Shown: positions 1 to 9,905, counted from the first letter of the stretch. The stretch: 64,000 nt of DNA from Yamadazyma tenuis (GCF_029203305.1 NC_089462.1:1860001-1924000); one strand, 5' to 3'. Numbers and translations: made by a program. The notes: generated from the sequence alone by a model not told the origin.

Positions 1-1
1 T

Positions 2-2986
2 GACAAGCATAACACCCTCCAGGCCATTCAACTGTCAACCAATCTCCACAACAAACTTCATGAGTTCCACACCAATTACATCGGCCCCAACGCCGACCTC
101 CCGCGAGAAATCCTCTTTGTCGAAATTCTCACCGAGATCCTGCCGGTTTTAAGCAAAGAAGAGGCTGAAGTGTGGTTAAAGACGTATTTGCGTCCTGCCG
201 TCGACAGTGCAAACTTTGATTTGGAGTTTGTGCTGAAGTGCAGATATTTCATCATCAAGCTCGCCGACTGTCAGCCATACGAGGACCAGGCGTTGAGAGA
301 AAGACGCTTGGATATCGCTGTGGCGGTCATCAACCGTGTGTTTGATCTCTATCTAGGCCCTGACCCACAAGTGCTAGAATTTATTGGGTTACTGGTGCGA
401 GACGAAGACAAGAATACCCAGGAGTTCTCCGAGCGTTTGAGGTTTGTCAAGCGCAACAGTATGGAGATTCTCTACAACTTTGCCTTGGTGCATCCTACCA
501 CGTTTGGAGACATTGCCAACTCCCGTTTTATCATTGCCCATTACAGATTGGCGGTTCTTGCACTTCTCAGTATGGTGTTAAACTCCCGATCCTCGAACCT
601 CCATGCGTTGGCAAACACGGATCTTTTTGCCAACTTGTTCAAGTGCTTGCTGTTTGACTTTAGTGAAGAAGTGCTTGCGTCGGGGTTGTCGTTATTGGTG
701 ATGTTTGTGCCTTTGGTGAGTGATCGCATGGGGGAGTACGTTTCGGACTTGATGATCATCTACACCCGAGTGGTGATTTGGTACAGCTTTTCTATCTCCA
801 TTGGAGAACGAGCAGCCATCCTCAAGGAGCAGTATTCTCGAGCCAAGCAGGGCTGGGATATGGCTCTACCCACCGGGGAAGAGTCCAAGACCATATTGGA
901 CTCCAGTTACCTTGTAACGATTATCTACGGGTTTTTTCCATACTCGTTGAGCTTATTTGCTGACTCACCGCTTAGGTACCTTCAAGAAAATCCTCCCAAG
1001 TTTGTAGAAGGCCAGTTTCTATTGGTGATTAACGACCTCATTACATCCAACATTCTGCCTAAAGAGGAAACTGTTCTCAACTACATCGCTCTGTTCACCA
1101 AAAGTTATCTCAAATCGTTCATTTTGCACCCAAACTTTTTGAAAATGGATAGGCTTTCAGTGGAGTACGAGAAAAGAAACCCCACGAGGTGGTTGATTGA
1201 AGATAAGCAAGACGACTCTCTTGGGGTCGAGGAAATCATGTTGGGGTGTTTGGCGTTGAATCCGGTTTTGGGGTTCTTTGTACCCGATGCCATAAGTCCC
1301 AGCATGGTGGATGTTCGGTTGGAAGATGAACCCAAAACCAAGCTTAATGGTGATGGTTCTGCTCCCATGTCGCGAGCTTCGTCCATCGGAAGTCCGCTTT
1401 ATTTCAACTTCAGTAACCAGTCTCTTATCCCAAACTTGCTGCTCAGCTCGTTGAACCGTAAGATGTCTGTTATTCCAACCAACCTTGCAATTGAGGGTAA
1501 GAAACAGGGAGAAATCAACTTCAAAGAAATCAACTATGATGGTGAGAAACCCGTTGAAAATGCCTCAGGACGAGATAGGCAAGGGAGTGATCCACTCCAC
1601 AATTTGTTTTCCACCCACGAGAAACTCTATAATCCAAAATCTAGTGATTCTACCGATACTCAGTCGGTACGGACATTAGATGTGCACTCTTTGTTGGGGG
1701 ATAAGGTCAAGACTTCCCGGACCCAATCGTGTGTAGCATCCGTGGACTCCAGCAAAGAAACTGTTTTTAGCTCGGGAGGTTCATTGCACAATATGCCCGA
1801 AGGAGAGCTCAAAAAGAATGCCTCTGGAACAATTGTGGACTTCTATCAGAGAGAGCTCCTTTTGATGAAGAATGAAATTGAGTTTTCCAGTTACATGAAG
1901 CATTTAAATAAGTTTCAGTATATCAAGCTCAAGTTGCAGATGAACCGAATGAGAAAAGAAGGAGAACTCCCAAGTAGCTCAAGAGAGTATATGAATACCA
2001 AATTGAAATACGAAGGACTTCTTGAGGAGCGAAATACTCTCCGGGAGTCATATAATGACTTGAAAGAGGCCTTAGAGCTGAGTTTGAAGAACCTGAAGCG
2101 AGAAAGAGACTTTTTGGTATCCAAATTTTCGAACCTTGATGCCTCCAACTCCGAGACTTGCAAACATCTCAAACATATTGAAGCCACAAACCATGAGCTC
2201 ATGGTTCAAGTAGATGAGCTTACAAAACAGGTGTTGCCCGCTAAGGATGAAGAGATCTTCAACTTACACAACCAGTTCAAAGACCTCACCACCGAATACT
2301 CGATCCTCGAAAAGGAAATGGAGAACTTGACTATTCAACACAACAGCTCTATGAACAATGGCCACGACGACCTGCCACATAAGGTCAACCATGTCGAAAA
2401 AGAGATACATGACTTGAAAACGGAGATTTTGCAGCTAAGTGAGAAAAATGAGTTTCTTGTGCAACAACTCGAGAAGCTCAAGTCCAAGAACACGGACTTG
2501 CAACGGCAGCATGACACGCGGATATTGGCCAACAAGAAGGAGGTAGCATACCAAGTCAATGCCCTCAGCAGCCAGTATGAGAAAAAAATACAGGAACTTT
2601 TTGCAACCATTCTCAAATACGAAACATTGGTGGAAGACAAAAATTTAAAAATCGCCCAGTTGTCGTCGTCTCGGCCCATCTCTATCCCTGGATCCGTCAG
2701 TATGGTCAGTGATACTAGAGGATCTCAGTCCCATCCTTCAGCCATTCCTACCACTAACGGTCAGCAACAAGGAAATCCTATGGATGTCTACACATTCAAC
2801 AACCGCAACAACTCGAGCTCGTCCAGCGAGTCGCTCGGTACGTCGGCCCAGTTGCCATTCAACACTCCTCCTCTCCGTACGCCTGTTACAATGGATGGAA
2901 AGGGCTATTTCCCCACCACTAACCAGAATGCACCGATTATCAAGGGCAGAGGAGGGTACCAAAAGCGATCGAAAAAACATATGTAA
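2..2986 (+). CDS. TSC1: TSC1/hamartin homologue, 3' part (5' end outside window)
   Basis: The frame is open from base 2 to the stop at 2984-2986, so 994 C-terminal residues are visible and the start lies upstream of the window. Around window residues 200-265 there is a hydrophobic helical block (DLFANLFKCLLFDF, then an LVMFVPLVSDRMGEYVSDL-type stretch) that matches the hamartin core. A long Ser-rich linker follows. A strong coiled coil spans about residues 610-890, and the tail is Ser/Asn-rich and basic. This N-terminal helical domain plus C-terminal coiled coil is the hamartin layout. In fission yeast and animals Tsc1 stabilises Tsc2, the GAP for Rheb, and so restrains TORC1. S. cerevisiae lacks the gene, but CTG-clade yeasts keep the pathway. 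The family call rests on remembered similarity of the core block and on architecture. Confidence 0.75.
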   Translation, partial: DKHNTLQAIQLSTNLHNKLHEFHTNYIGPNADLPREILFVEILTEILPVLSKEEAEVWLKTYLRPAVDSANFDLEFVLKCRYFIIKLADCQPYEDQALRERRLDIAVAVINRVFDLYLGPDPQVLEFIGLLVRDEDKNTQEFSERLRFVKRNSMEILYNFALVHPTTFGDIANSRFIIAHYRLAVLALLSMVLNSRSSNLHALANTDLFANLFKCLLFDFSEEVLASGLSLLVMFVPLVSDRMGEYVSDLMIIYTRVVIWYSFSISIGERAAILKEQYSRAKQGWDMALPTGEESKTILDSSYLVTIIYGFFPYSLSLFADSPLRYLQENPPKFVEGQFLLVINDLITSNILPKEETVLNYIALFTKSYLKSFILHPNFLKMDRLSVEYEKRNPTRWLIEDKQDDSLGVEEIMLGCLALNPVLGFFVPDAISPSMVDVRLEDEPKTKLNGDGSAPMSRASSIGSPLYFNFSNQSLIPNLLLSSLNRKMSVIPTNLAIEGKKQGEINFKEINYDGEKPVENASGRDRQGSDPLHNLFSTHEKLYNPKSSDSTDTQSVRTLDVHSLLGDKVKTSRTQSCVASVDSSKETVFSSGGSLHNMPEGELKKNASGTIVDFYQRELLLMKNEIEFSSYMKHLNKFQYIKLKLQMNRMRKEGELPSSSREYMNTKLKYEGLLEERNTLRESYNDLKEALELSLKNLKRERDFLVSKFSNLDASNSETCKHLKHIEATNHELMVQVDELTKQVLPAKDEEIFNLHNQFKDLTTEYSILEKEMENLTIQHNSSMNNGHDDLPHKVNHVEKEIHDLKTEILQLSEKNEFLVQQLEKLKSKNTDLQRQHDTRILANKKEVAYQVNALSSQYEKKIQELFATILKYETLVEDKNLKIAQLSSSRPISIPGSVSMVSDTRGSQSHPSAIPTTNGQQQGNPMDVYTFNNRNNSSSSSESLGTSAQLPFNTPPLRTPVTMDGKGYFPTTNQNAPIIKGRGGYQKRSKKHM

Positions 2987-3158
2987 AATAGTGTATAGTA
3001 ATGAGTAACGACTACTTCCGATATACTCGTAGGAGTCCGTAATCACAACTTTGTGGACGTTTCGATCGGCTGTGCAAATGCTTTGTGTTCACAAACGTCG
3101 CGAAATTTTCAACACGTAGCGCGATTTTTCAAGTTTTCCACTGGAATCCACTACTAAC

Positions 3159-5414
3159 ATGTCCTCTGTGAAGAAGAAAACCAGCAGCAAAAAAGCAGTG
3201 GTGGCCGATAAAAAGGCTGATGTACTGCAGTCGTCTGAAGCTCAGCAGTATGTGGCCAAAGATACGGATCTCAGGTATTATTGGGGCTTGACCATCGTCA
3301 CGGTGCTAGCAGCTTTCACCAGATTCGTGATGATTGACTTACCTCCTAAGGTGGTGTTTGACGAGGTGCACTTCGGAAAGTTCGCATCCTACTACTTGGA
3401 GAGAACGTATTTCTTCGACTTGCACCCTCCATTCGCCAAGTTGTTGATTGCGTTTGTGGGATGGTTGGTTGGTTACGACGGTAAGTTCAAGTTCGAGAAC
3501 ATCAACGACGACTACGTCACATACAACGTGCCATACGTGGCGTACCGGTCGCTCATCGCTCTTCAGGGTACTGCCATTGTCCCGGTGATGTACTGGACCA
3601 TGAAGACATTGGGGTACTCTGCCAGTGCCTGTTTGTTGTCGAGTATGATTGTTTGTTTCGATAATGCACACATCATCGACTCGAGATTGATTTTGTTGGA
3701 CGCCATGTTGAACTTGGCGGTGGCCTTGACGATGCTTGCATATGCTAAGTTCTCCACGTACCGTACCCAGCCGTTCACCAGGATCTGGTGGATCTGGTTG
3801 AACTTGACGGGGGTTGCGTTATCATTGGTCATTTCCACCAAGTATGTGGGGGTTTTGACGTATGTCACCATTGGAATCGCCGTGGTGCACGAGTTGTGGA
3901 TTTTATTAGACTACCAGAGAGGTTTGACGTTGACTGAGTTTAGCAAGCACTTTGTGGCCCGGTTCTACTCATTAATAGTGTTCCCCTTCATTCTCTACTT
4001 GTTCTGGTTCTGGGTGCATTTCGCCGTCTTGAACAGATCGGGCCCGGGGGATACTTTCATGTCATCTGAATTCCAGGAATCGTTGGTGGAGTCACCTTTG
4101 GCCAAGTTCAGCAAGCCAGTGAACTTTTACGACATTGTTACCATCAAGCACAAGGAAACAGAGGCTTTCTTGCACTCGCACAAAGCCGATTACCCTTTGC
4201 GGTACGAAGACGGAAGAATCTCCTCCAACTCCCAGCAGGTCACGGCTGTGAAGGCCACTGAAGGTGAAGATTCCATTTTGAACGACGTCAACAACCATTG
4301 GGAAATCGTCCCCATCGACCCCAAGTTCGATAAAGGCGTTACTGTGTTTACCAACGATATCATCAGGTTGAAGCACGTTGGTACTGGGGGGTATATGTTG
4401 GCACACGATGTGGCTTCACCTTTGAAGTCCACCAATGAAGAATTCACCATTACTTACGATGAAGAGCCCTACAGCCGTGCCTACAACGAGAGTTTGTTCA
4501 GATTGAGACTTGCTCAAGGTGGGTCTGGTGCCAACAAAAACAGGAAAAAGTTGGTGAAAACCAAGGCTACTCCCGTGAGACTTATTCATGTCGACACGGT
4601 GGTATCGATGTGGACCCATGACGATGAAGTGTTGCCCGAATGGGGTTTTGGACACCAAGAGGTCAGTGGTAACAAGAAGAATACCGACCCTTCCAACGCC
4701 TGGTTCTTTGACACCATTGTTAACTTGAATGCCAATGACTCTAGAAGCACTTACATTCCCAAGAAGGTCAAGCCCTTGCCGTTCTTGAAGAAATGGTTTG
4801 AATTGCAATTCTTGATGTTCCACCACAACAACAAGTTGTCTTCTGAGCACCCATTTGCATCTCAACCAAACTCCTGGCCCTTGGCGGTTTCCGGAGTATC
4901 TTTCTGGAATGACAACGAAAACAAAAAGCAGATCTTCTTCACTGGTAACGTGGTGGGCTTCTGGTTTGAGGTGTGTTGCTTGGCGGTCTATCTCGGATTG
5001 TTGTTGGCAGATCAGGTGACCCGCCGCAGAAACATCCACTTATTGAACAAGAAGGCCCAATCAAGATTGTACAATACATTGGGTTTCCTCTTCATTGGAT
5101 GGTGTGCTCACTATTTACCCTTCTTCTTGATGAACAGACAGAAGTTCTTACACCATTACTTGCCTGCGCATTTGATTGCAGCATTGTTTTCCGGTGGCTT
5201 GGCTGAGTTTGTGTGTTCCAACAACCGAATCCAGTCTTCGTCTCCAATTGGAGTGAACAAGCACAGGTTCACCGCATTGGTCTTCGTGGTATGTGCGGGC
5301 TTGGTATGGTTCTATTACTTCTTCTTGCCAATATCTTACGGTCACATCTCATTGCCTCCTGAAGAAATCAGAAAAAGACAGTGGTTAGACATGAAATTAC
5401 ATTACTCTAAATAG
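3159..5414 (+). CDS. PMT4: Protein O-mannosyltransferase, PMT4 type
   Basis: A 751-residue multi-pass ER enzyme that transfers mannose from dolichyl-phosphate mannose to Ser/Thr of secretory proteins. The N-terminal GT39 region (about residues 40-290) contains VVFDEVHFGKFASYYLER, whose Asp-Glu pair is the catalytic acidic motif of PMTs, and LHPPFAKLLIAF. A lumenal MIR region follows at about residues 315-500 (FLHSH, RYEDGRISS, RLKHVGTGGYMLAHD). The C-terminal membrane block at about 545-740 includes HHNNKLSSEHPFAS and QKFLHHYLPAHL. These blocks resemble S. cerevisiae Pmt4 (YJR143C) more than the PMT1 or PMT2 subfamilies, and the length is close to that of Pmt4. The start is the first ATG, 172 bp after the TSC1 stop. 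Confidence 0.96.
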   Translation: MSSVKKKTSSKKAVVADKKADVLQSSEAQQYVAKDTDLRYYWGLTIVTVLAAFTRFVMIDLPPKVVFDEVHFGKFASYYLERTYFFDLHPPFAKLLIAFVGWLVGYDGKFKFENINDDYVTYNVPYVAYRSLIALQGTAIVPVMYWTMKTLGYSASACLLSSMIVCFDNAHIIDSRLILLDAMLNLAVALTMLAYAKFSTYRTQPFTRIWWIWLNLTGVALSLVISTKYVGVLTYVTIGIAVVHELWILLDYQRGLTLTEFSKHFVARFYSLIVFPFILYLFWFWVHFAVLNRSGPGDTFMSSEFQESLVESPLAKFSKPVNFYDIVTIKHKETEAFLHSHKADYPLRYEDGRISSNSQQVTAVKATEGEDSILNDVNNHWEIVPIDPKFDKGVTVFTNDIIRLKHVGTGGYMLAHDVASPLKSTNEEFTITYDEEPYSRAYNESLFRLRLAQGGSGANKNRKKLVKTKATPVRLIHVDTVVSMWTHDDEVLPEWGFGHQEVSGNKKNTDPSNAWFFDTIVNLNANDSRSTYIPKKVKPLPFLKKWFELQFLMFHHNNKLSSEHPFASQPNSWPLAVSGVSFWNDNENKKQIFFTGNVVGFWFEVCCLAVYLGLLLADQVTRRRNIHLLNKKAQSRLYNTLGFLFIGWCAHYLPFFLMNRQKFLHHYLPAHLIAALFSGGLAEFVCSNNRIQSSSPIGVNKHRFTALVFVVCAGLVWFYYFFLPISYGHISLPPEEIRKRQWLDMKLHYSK

Positions 5415-5477
5415 TTTGTTTTAGAACACCGTTATTGAATTTTGCAGCTGCGCGCGTTTTACTCAAATCGACTCTAT

Positions 5478-6650
5478 ATGTCTGTCAAAGCGTTCTTACA
5501 AGTGGTGAAGAAACATATCGGCAGCTCGTCGTTGGAACCTCTTCGGTTCGTTACCGGTAACCAGTCAGCTGATCTTGACTCGGTCATCAGTGCCATCGGC
5601 TACTCATATTTGAACTATAAGTATGACTCCACTGTGTTCATCCCCCTCATCAACATCCCTAGACAAGACTTTAGTCTCAGAAGAGACATAAAGTTGGTGT
5701 TGGAAACCAACGCCATCACCGAGGACTTGCTCTACTTCATCGAAGACTTCAAGAATATCGCTGGTTCTCGGTCACAGACTGAGATTACGTTGGTAGACCA
5801 TTGCAATCTCCAAGGAGAATCGTTGATTGAATACTTCCACAACCACCAGATCAAAGTAACAGGTATCATTGACCACCACGCGGACGAGAACGTCTTCTTG
5901 GATGCCAACCCTCGTACTATAAAGACGTGTGGGTCGTGCTCTTCGCTTGTATTCAACCACTGGAGCAGCAAGTTTGAAAACCTTGACGTCTTCAAACAGA
6001 ACTCGGGTGAAATCGTCAAGTTGTTCACTGCTCCGTTGTTGATCGACACAAACAACATGTCGGACAAGGTGGAAGAAGATGACCGGGTGGCGTTGCAGTT
6101 GTACAAGCAAGTCTTGCAACAGGAAGTGACTTTGGCATCTTTCGACGAGCATTTCACCAATTACCACCAAACCATCAAAAGGGCTAAAAAGAACTTGGAC
6201 GGCTTCAAGGTCGACCAGGTATTGAGAAAAGACTACAAACAGTTTAAATTTGGTGGTATCAACATCGGGTTCAGCTCCATAGGAAAATCTGCCGAATGGT
6301 TGTTCAAGAGTTACTCCAATGAGGAGATTTTGAGTGGACTCAACAATGTCATTGATTTCTTCCACTTGGACATGGTCATCGCCACCCCCTCGTACACCGA
6401 CAAACAGAACCAGTATAGAAGAGAGTTTATCGTGGCATATCCCGAGACCAGCCAATTTGAAGAACTTGGTACCCTTGAACCAAGATGTTCTACATTAGCA
6501 CTCGACAAAAATGTCTACAATGTCGAAAGTTTTGAAGCCAAACTCGACGAGTTGAACAAGTCCATCACCGTTAGAGTGTGGAATCAGACCAACCTAGCAG
6601 CTTCCCGAAAACAAATCGTCCCAGCCGTTAAAGATATATTAGATAAGTAA
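5478..6650 (+). CDS. PPX1: Exopolyphosphatase PPX1 (DHH family)
   Basis: A 390-residue soluble enzyme that removes terminal phosphate from inorganic polyphosphate. The DHH phosphoesterase motifs are visible: GNQSADLDSVISAIGYSY near the N-terminus (the DxD metal motif), LVDHCN, and GIIDHHAD (the DHH motif). The C-terminal DHHA2-like half contains FSSIGKSAEWL. I start at the ATG at 5478. The frame is open a little further upstream, but only from a TTG. The gene begins 63 bp after the PMT4 stop, so its promoter must be very short or overlap PMT4. In S. cerevisiae PPX1 is YHR201C, next to RPN10, which is also in this window. Confidence 0.93.
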   Translation: MSVKAFLQVVKKHIGSSSLEPLRFVTGNQSADLDSVISAIGYSYLNYKYDSTVFIPLINIPRQDFSLRRDIKLVLETNAITEDLLYFIEDFKNIAGSRSQTEITLVDHCNLQGESLIEYFHNHQIKVTGIIDHHADENVFLDANPRTIKTCGSCSSLVFNHWSSKFENLDVFKQNSGEIVKLFTAPLLIDTNNMSDKVEEDDRVALQLYKQVLQQEVTLASFDEHFTNYHQTIKRAKKNLDGFKVDQVLRKDYKQFKFGGINIGFSSIGKSAEWLFKSYSNEEILSGLNNVIDFFHLDMVIATPSYTDKQNQYRREFIVAYPETSQFEELGTLEPRCSTLALDKNVYNVESFEAKLDELNKSITVRVWNQTNLAASRKQIVPAVKDILDK

Positions 6651-6652
6651 AC

Positions 6653-7696
6653 CTACTTATATAACCCCAAATAACTAATTTTATAATTCATGACACTGCT
6701 ATCCTCCTTGACCGCAAGGGTCCTGCTATCTTGTGGTACGAGTTGGTTGATGGTATCCAACTCACGTATGAAATCCTCAAATACTCCAGTCTCCGTCACC
6801 ACTATCTCATCGTCAAAAATTCGGTGGTCTTGCTCAGCTTTTTTGCAATATAGTATCTTCGAGGCATTCACCAAGTGGATACCTTCGAGAGCCACGTCGA
6901 TGCCGATGTTGAAGATCCACACGATGTAGTCGTGAACTAGGACCTTTCTGACTGCCTGCGAGTTGATCTTATCTAGGAGAAGATTATATATGCACAAGTA
7001 CGGCGAGTAGGTCTCGACAGTATCAGCAAATGCTAATTGAAGATTCCACTTGAACAACTTGAGGCTCTTGTTTTCATCCACTTCGCCCAATCTACCTCCA
7101 CAGACACACCTCACCGTGTTCTGGTGTACTACAACCTCTATCTCGTTATTCACCAATATGTAGTTATTTCCAATGAGGATGGAGGTAGGCAGAGGTTTCA
7201 AGTTCCCGTTGTAGTTCTTGGTGGTGGTGAAATCCTTGCCAGAAACCGGCTTGTGGCAGTGCCAGAAGTCCATCATTTCAGCCCACAAGTCCGACGGCAT
7301 GTCACTGAACTTATTAAACTGGTGGGAGTTTATCACGTCTCTGGCACAGTGAGCACACCGAAACCTGAACATATTCTGGTTGAGGTTATTTTTGGGAGTA
7401 CGAAGAAGGTCTTTGCACGACCACGGTTGCACTTCCAAGAGGCTCATGAAGTTGTTGTGCAGGTGGTAGGACTTGAGTTTGAACGATAGCACTAACGAAT
7501 GTCCTGATTTCTTGCAGCTTGTGAGCGTAAGCTCATCGGACTCCACCGGCAATTTGAGCAGAGATTTGACCAACAAAGACTCCACCTGGAGATTATTATT
7601 GTTGATAGCAATGCGAGTGATGCTTTTCACATCTTCATCGAAGTCTAATACTGTGGAAACACAGTTTAGTCTGGGGAGGTACTCGCACACATACAT
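6653..7696 (-). CDS. IPA1: IPA1-like protein (HECT-like E2-binding family, UBE3D type)
   Basis: A 347-residue protein whose centre contains FRCAHCARDVI, then DMPSDLWAEMMDFWHCHKP. This Cys pair plus W-x-EM-x-D-x-W-x-CH pattern is typical of the UBE3D/HECT-like E2-binding family. A second Cys pair follows further on (NTVRCVCGGRLGE). The S. cerevisiae member is the essential Ipa1 (YJR141W), needed for pre-mRNA cleavage and polyadenylation, and human UBE3D is called an E3-like E2-binding protein. Placement beside PMT4 (YJR143C) agrees. The start is the ATG at 7694-7696, and the stop lies only 2 bp from the stop of the convergent PPX1. A perfect palindrome, ATTCGCGAAT (7705-7714), lies just upstream of the start. 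Confidence 0.85.
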   Translation of the reverse strand: MYVCEYLPRLNCVSTVLDFDEDVKSITRIAINNNNLQVESLLVKSLLKLPVESDELTLTSCKKSGHSLVLSFKLKSYHLHNNFMSLLEVQPWSCKDLLRTPKNNLNQNMFRFRCAHCARDVINSHQFNKFSDMPSDLWAEMMDFWHCHKPVSGKDFTTTKNYNGNLKPLPTSILIGNNYILVNNEIEVVVHQNTVRCVCGGRLGEVDENKSLKLFKWNLQLAFADTVETYSPYLCIYNLLLDKINSQAVRKVLVHDYIVWIFNIGIDVALEGIHLVNASKILYCKKAEQDHRIFDDEIVVTETGVFEDFIRELDTINQLVPQDSRTLAVKEDSSVMNYKISYLGLYK

Positions 7697-7793
7697 GAAT
7701 ATTTATTCGCGAATGCGATGCTCTATAAATTCCTAAAAAATCATCACTGAGTGCATGTTGTTAGAACCAGTAGGGAGGTTCGGCGGGATGTTT

Positions 7794-8855
7794 TTAGATG
7801 ACCGGGTAGGGAGGATCGATGGAAGATGTGCGTGGCCGCTTCAACAAGTCGCTTATGGGGATGGCGTTGTGCGGCATATTCAACTGGCTGGCAGACGAGC
7901 CTGATCTGGATCTAGTGGAATGGTCCACCGGACTGGCCAAAAGAGTCTCTGCTGTGCGTGGCTCCGACGCCACGCGTCTCTCGGCTGCCCTCTCCAACTG
8001 CTCGAGCATCTCGAGCTTTTCAAGCTTCTCGCTAATGGACCGCAGCTCTCGGTCCATCATCTGGGGTCCCATGCGAGGAGATACGTTTGCTGAAAACACT
8101 GGCGACACTTCGCCCAGCCGGTGACTGTGGTTACTGAGATTGCGGTGGTGCTCAGGGTGTGGGCCCCTGGATTTAGGGGCATTTATGGCCGGAGTATTTA
8201 TGGCGTTGCCAATCCACACAAACCGCAAAAACCGGTTGGTCAACTTGTACTGCCGGTACACCGTCTGGTTGTCGATGGTACAAAAAAAGCTCAACGACGA
8301 CCCGAGGAAGAACGGCGTCTTCAAGTGACCGCCGTGGTACGAGCTGGCAAGTTCCATGTGGAACTGGTGGATGGATGCAATAATCGAGTGTACAAGGCCA
8401 TTAAAACTCGAAACCTGGCTCAAACCCGCCAAAACATGGTTGGTGAGAACCGAATTCATAAGGGCCACCAGAACCGCCGGGTCGACGAAGCGCACCTCAA
8501 ACACGTCGATGTTGGCGGTGTTGGTGGTGTTATCCAAGATCCGAGTAAAGGCATTGCTGACGTAGTAGTAGCTCAACACCAAGCAGCCTCTGCCGTAAAA
8601 CAACCACACCTTAAACAAGAATGCCACCACGCTGGCTGCCTGGAACGCCGATGCGTCGACCGTGCGAACCAAAAGTGTGTTTTCGGCGTTGGATATCAAA
8701 ATGTAGTAGATCCAGTAGTTCAACAAGAACCGGGCGTGCTGGACGTTCTTGGAGTCGGGTCTGGCGCCGAGGTGGTTCAAGGCCTTGATCGATAGAAGCA
8801 TCGGGTACACGAAGCACACGGCCAGTGACGCTGCCCAAAGAATATGTGATATCAT
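7794..8855 (-). CDS. TB2/DP1/HVA22 (REEP/Yop1) family membrane protein
   Basis: A 353-residue protein with hydrophobic hairpins in the N-terminal half. VYPMLLSIKAL, LLNYWIYYILISNAEN and FLFKVWLFYGRGCLVLSYYYV follow the TB2/DP1/HVA22 pattern YP..S.KA..., YW..., K...WL...G...LY. Members such as Yop1 and REEP5 are ER-shaping hairpin proteins. The C-terminal half is hydrophilic, with a predicted coiled coil of Glu/Leu-rich heptads (around EKLEKLEMLEQLERAAERR) and a Ser-rich tail. It is much longer than Yop1 (180 residues) and so is probably a distinct fungal paralogue whose specific role I cannot name. The ATG lies at 8853-8855. Confidence 0.7.
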   Translation of the reverse strand: MISHILWAASLAVCFVYPMLLSIKALNHLGARPDSKNVQHARFLLNYWIYYILISNAENTLLVRTVDASAFQAASVVAFLFKVWLFYGRGCLVLSYYYVSNAFTRILDNTTNTANIDVFEVRFVDPAVLVALMNSVLTNHVLAGLSQVSSFNGLVHSIIASIHQFHMELASSYHGGHLKTPFFLGSSLSFFCTIDNQTVYRQYKLTNRFLRFVWIGNAINTPAINAPKSRGPHPEHHRNLSNHSHRLGEVSPVFSANVSPRMGPQMMDRELRSISEKLEKLEMLEQLERAAERRVASEPRTAETLLASPVDHSTRSRSGSSASQLNMPHNAIPISDLLKRPRTSSIDPPYPVI

Positions 8856-8917
8856 TTGTACTCACCACAATCGCAAATAAAGGCTGCAATTATACTGGGA
8901 CAAGCGTAGAAAGAAGG

Positions 8918-8982
8918 CCACTTAGATACAATAGCGGGTAGGGTAGGAATAGAGCCACTTAGATACAATGGCAGGTGGGATG
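8918..8982. repeat. Two-copy direct repeat (GCCACTTAGATACAAT)
   Basis: The string GCCACTTAGATACAAT occurs at about 8918 and again at about 8954. Each copy is followed by a related GGCGGGTAGG-like or GGCAGGTGGG-like stretch. It looks like a local duplication of about 36 bp. Confidence 0.75.
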
Positions 8983-9132
8983 GAGGAATGTGTGTTGATT
9001 CTCGAACGGGTAAACTCTGTTTCTAGAAGTATTTGGCTTGTTTGACAGGAATATGTAAATGCAGCGCCAGTAAATGAGATTGAGAAGTTGGAATTTGTGT
9101 ACAGGCACCTAAACTGGAGAGCAATACCTAGA

Positions 9133-9195
9133 CACTTGCTTTATAAGTTGCTTTAACTTGCTTTAACTTGCTCTATAACAACTTGCTTTATAAGA
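9133..9195. repeat. Tandem array of ACTTGCTTTATAA / ACTTGCTTTA units
   Basis: Five closely spaced variants of CTTGCTTTA or CTTGCTCTA, alternating with TAAGTTG or TAACAA, form a degenerate array with 10-13-bp periodicity. Confidence 0.7.
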
Positions 9196-9398
9196 CAAAT
9201 GGGTAGGGAACATAAGACGGGCGAGGAAGATGAGGGTGACGGTGTCCGATAACAGGCGTTTACCGATGTGGATTCCGCGAGATTTCCTGACCGATCATTA
9301 ATGTGTCACTCATACGGCATACGAGCTGAGACGTCACGGCCAGGGGTGGTAAAGGCGGCTATGTGAACTCTGATCGGTGAGGGCGGTCAGGGTGAATC

Positions 9399-9431
9399 CG
9401 CCAACAATCGGCCAACAATCGGCCAACAATA
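9399..9431. repeat. Three tandem copies of GCCAACAATCG
   Basis: An 11-bp unit, GCCAACAATCG, is repeated three times head to tail; the last copy is interrupted after GCCAACAAT. Confidence 0.8.
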
Positions 9432-9660
9432 TGTGAGAAGGCCTTTGCATGACACGGCCATTGTGTAGTATTGTCAACCGACTGCGTAAAATGATCTCGC
9501 TTGTGTAGCGCGCTATATACAATAGGTTCACGATGGTGTTCATTTGGGGCTGCGAGTTATCGGATTTATATATTAAATAATTATGGATTAGATATTAAAT
9601 TGCAGTGCATAAAATATGATGGGATTAAAAATTGGTTAGGTATTTATTGGATTAGATGTG

Positions 9661-9740
9661 AATATTGGACTGGTTATTTTATTGGATTGATCGGCTTAAA
9701 TATTGGACTGGTTATTTTATTGGATTAGATGTAAATATTG
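9661..9740. repeat. Two-copy tandem repeat of about 35-38 bp, AT-rich
   Basis: Units starting AATATTGGACTGGTTATTTT begin at 9661 and 9699. The next AATATTG, at 9734, begins a diverged third copy. A related stretch with GGTTAGGTATTTATTGGATTAGATG lies just upstream. Confidence 0.8.
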
Positions 9741-9794
9741 ACCGGCCTAAACATTGGATATTAAATAACCATTGGATACTAGTTTTTGATTAAT

Positions 9795-9905
9795 CATTGG
9801 TATTAATTATACATTGGTATTAATTATTCATTGGTATTAATTATTCATTGGTATTAATTATTCATTGGTATTAATTATTCATCGGTATTAATTGCTCATT
9901 GGTGA
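9795..9905. repeat. 17-bp tandem repeat CATTGGTATTAATTATT, about 6.5 copies
   Basis: Units start at 9795, 9812, 9829, 9846, 9863, 9880 and 9897 with an exact 17-bp period. Copies 2 to 5 are identical, the first and sixth carry a few substitutions and the last is partial. The array is very AT-rich and lies about 160 bp upstream of the CSM3 start. Confidence 0.93.

Noticed and set aside
8121..8795. 224-codon plus-strand ORF opposite the TB2/DP1 gene
   Set aside because: It is antisense to a gene with a clear family pattern, begins without supporting signals and has no recognisable motif.
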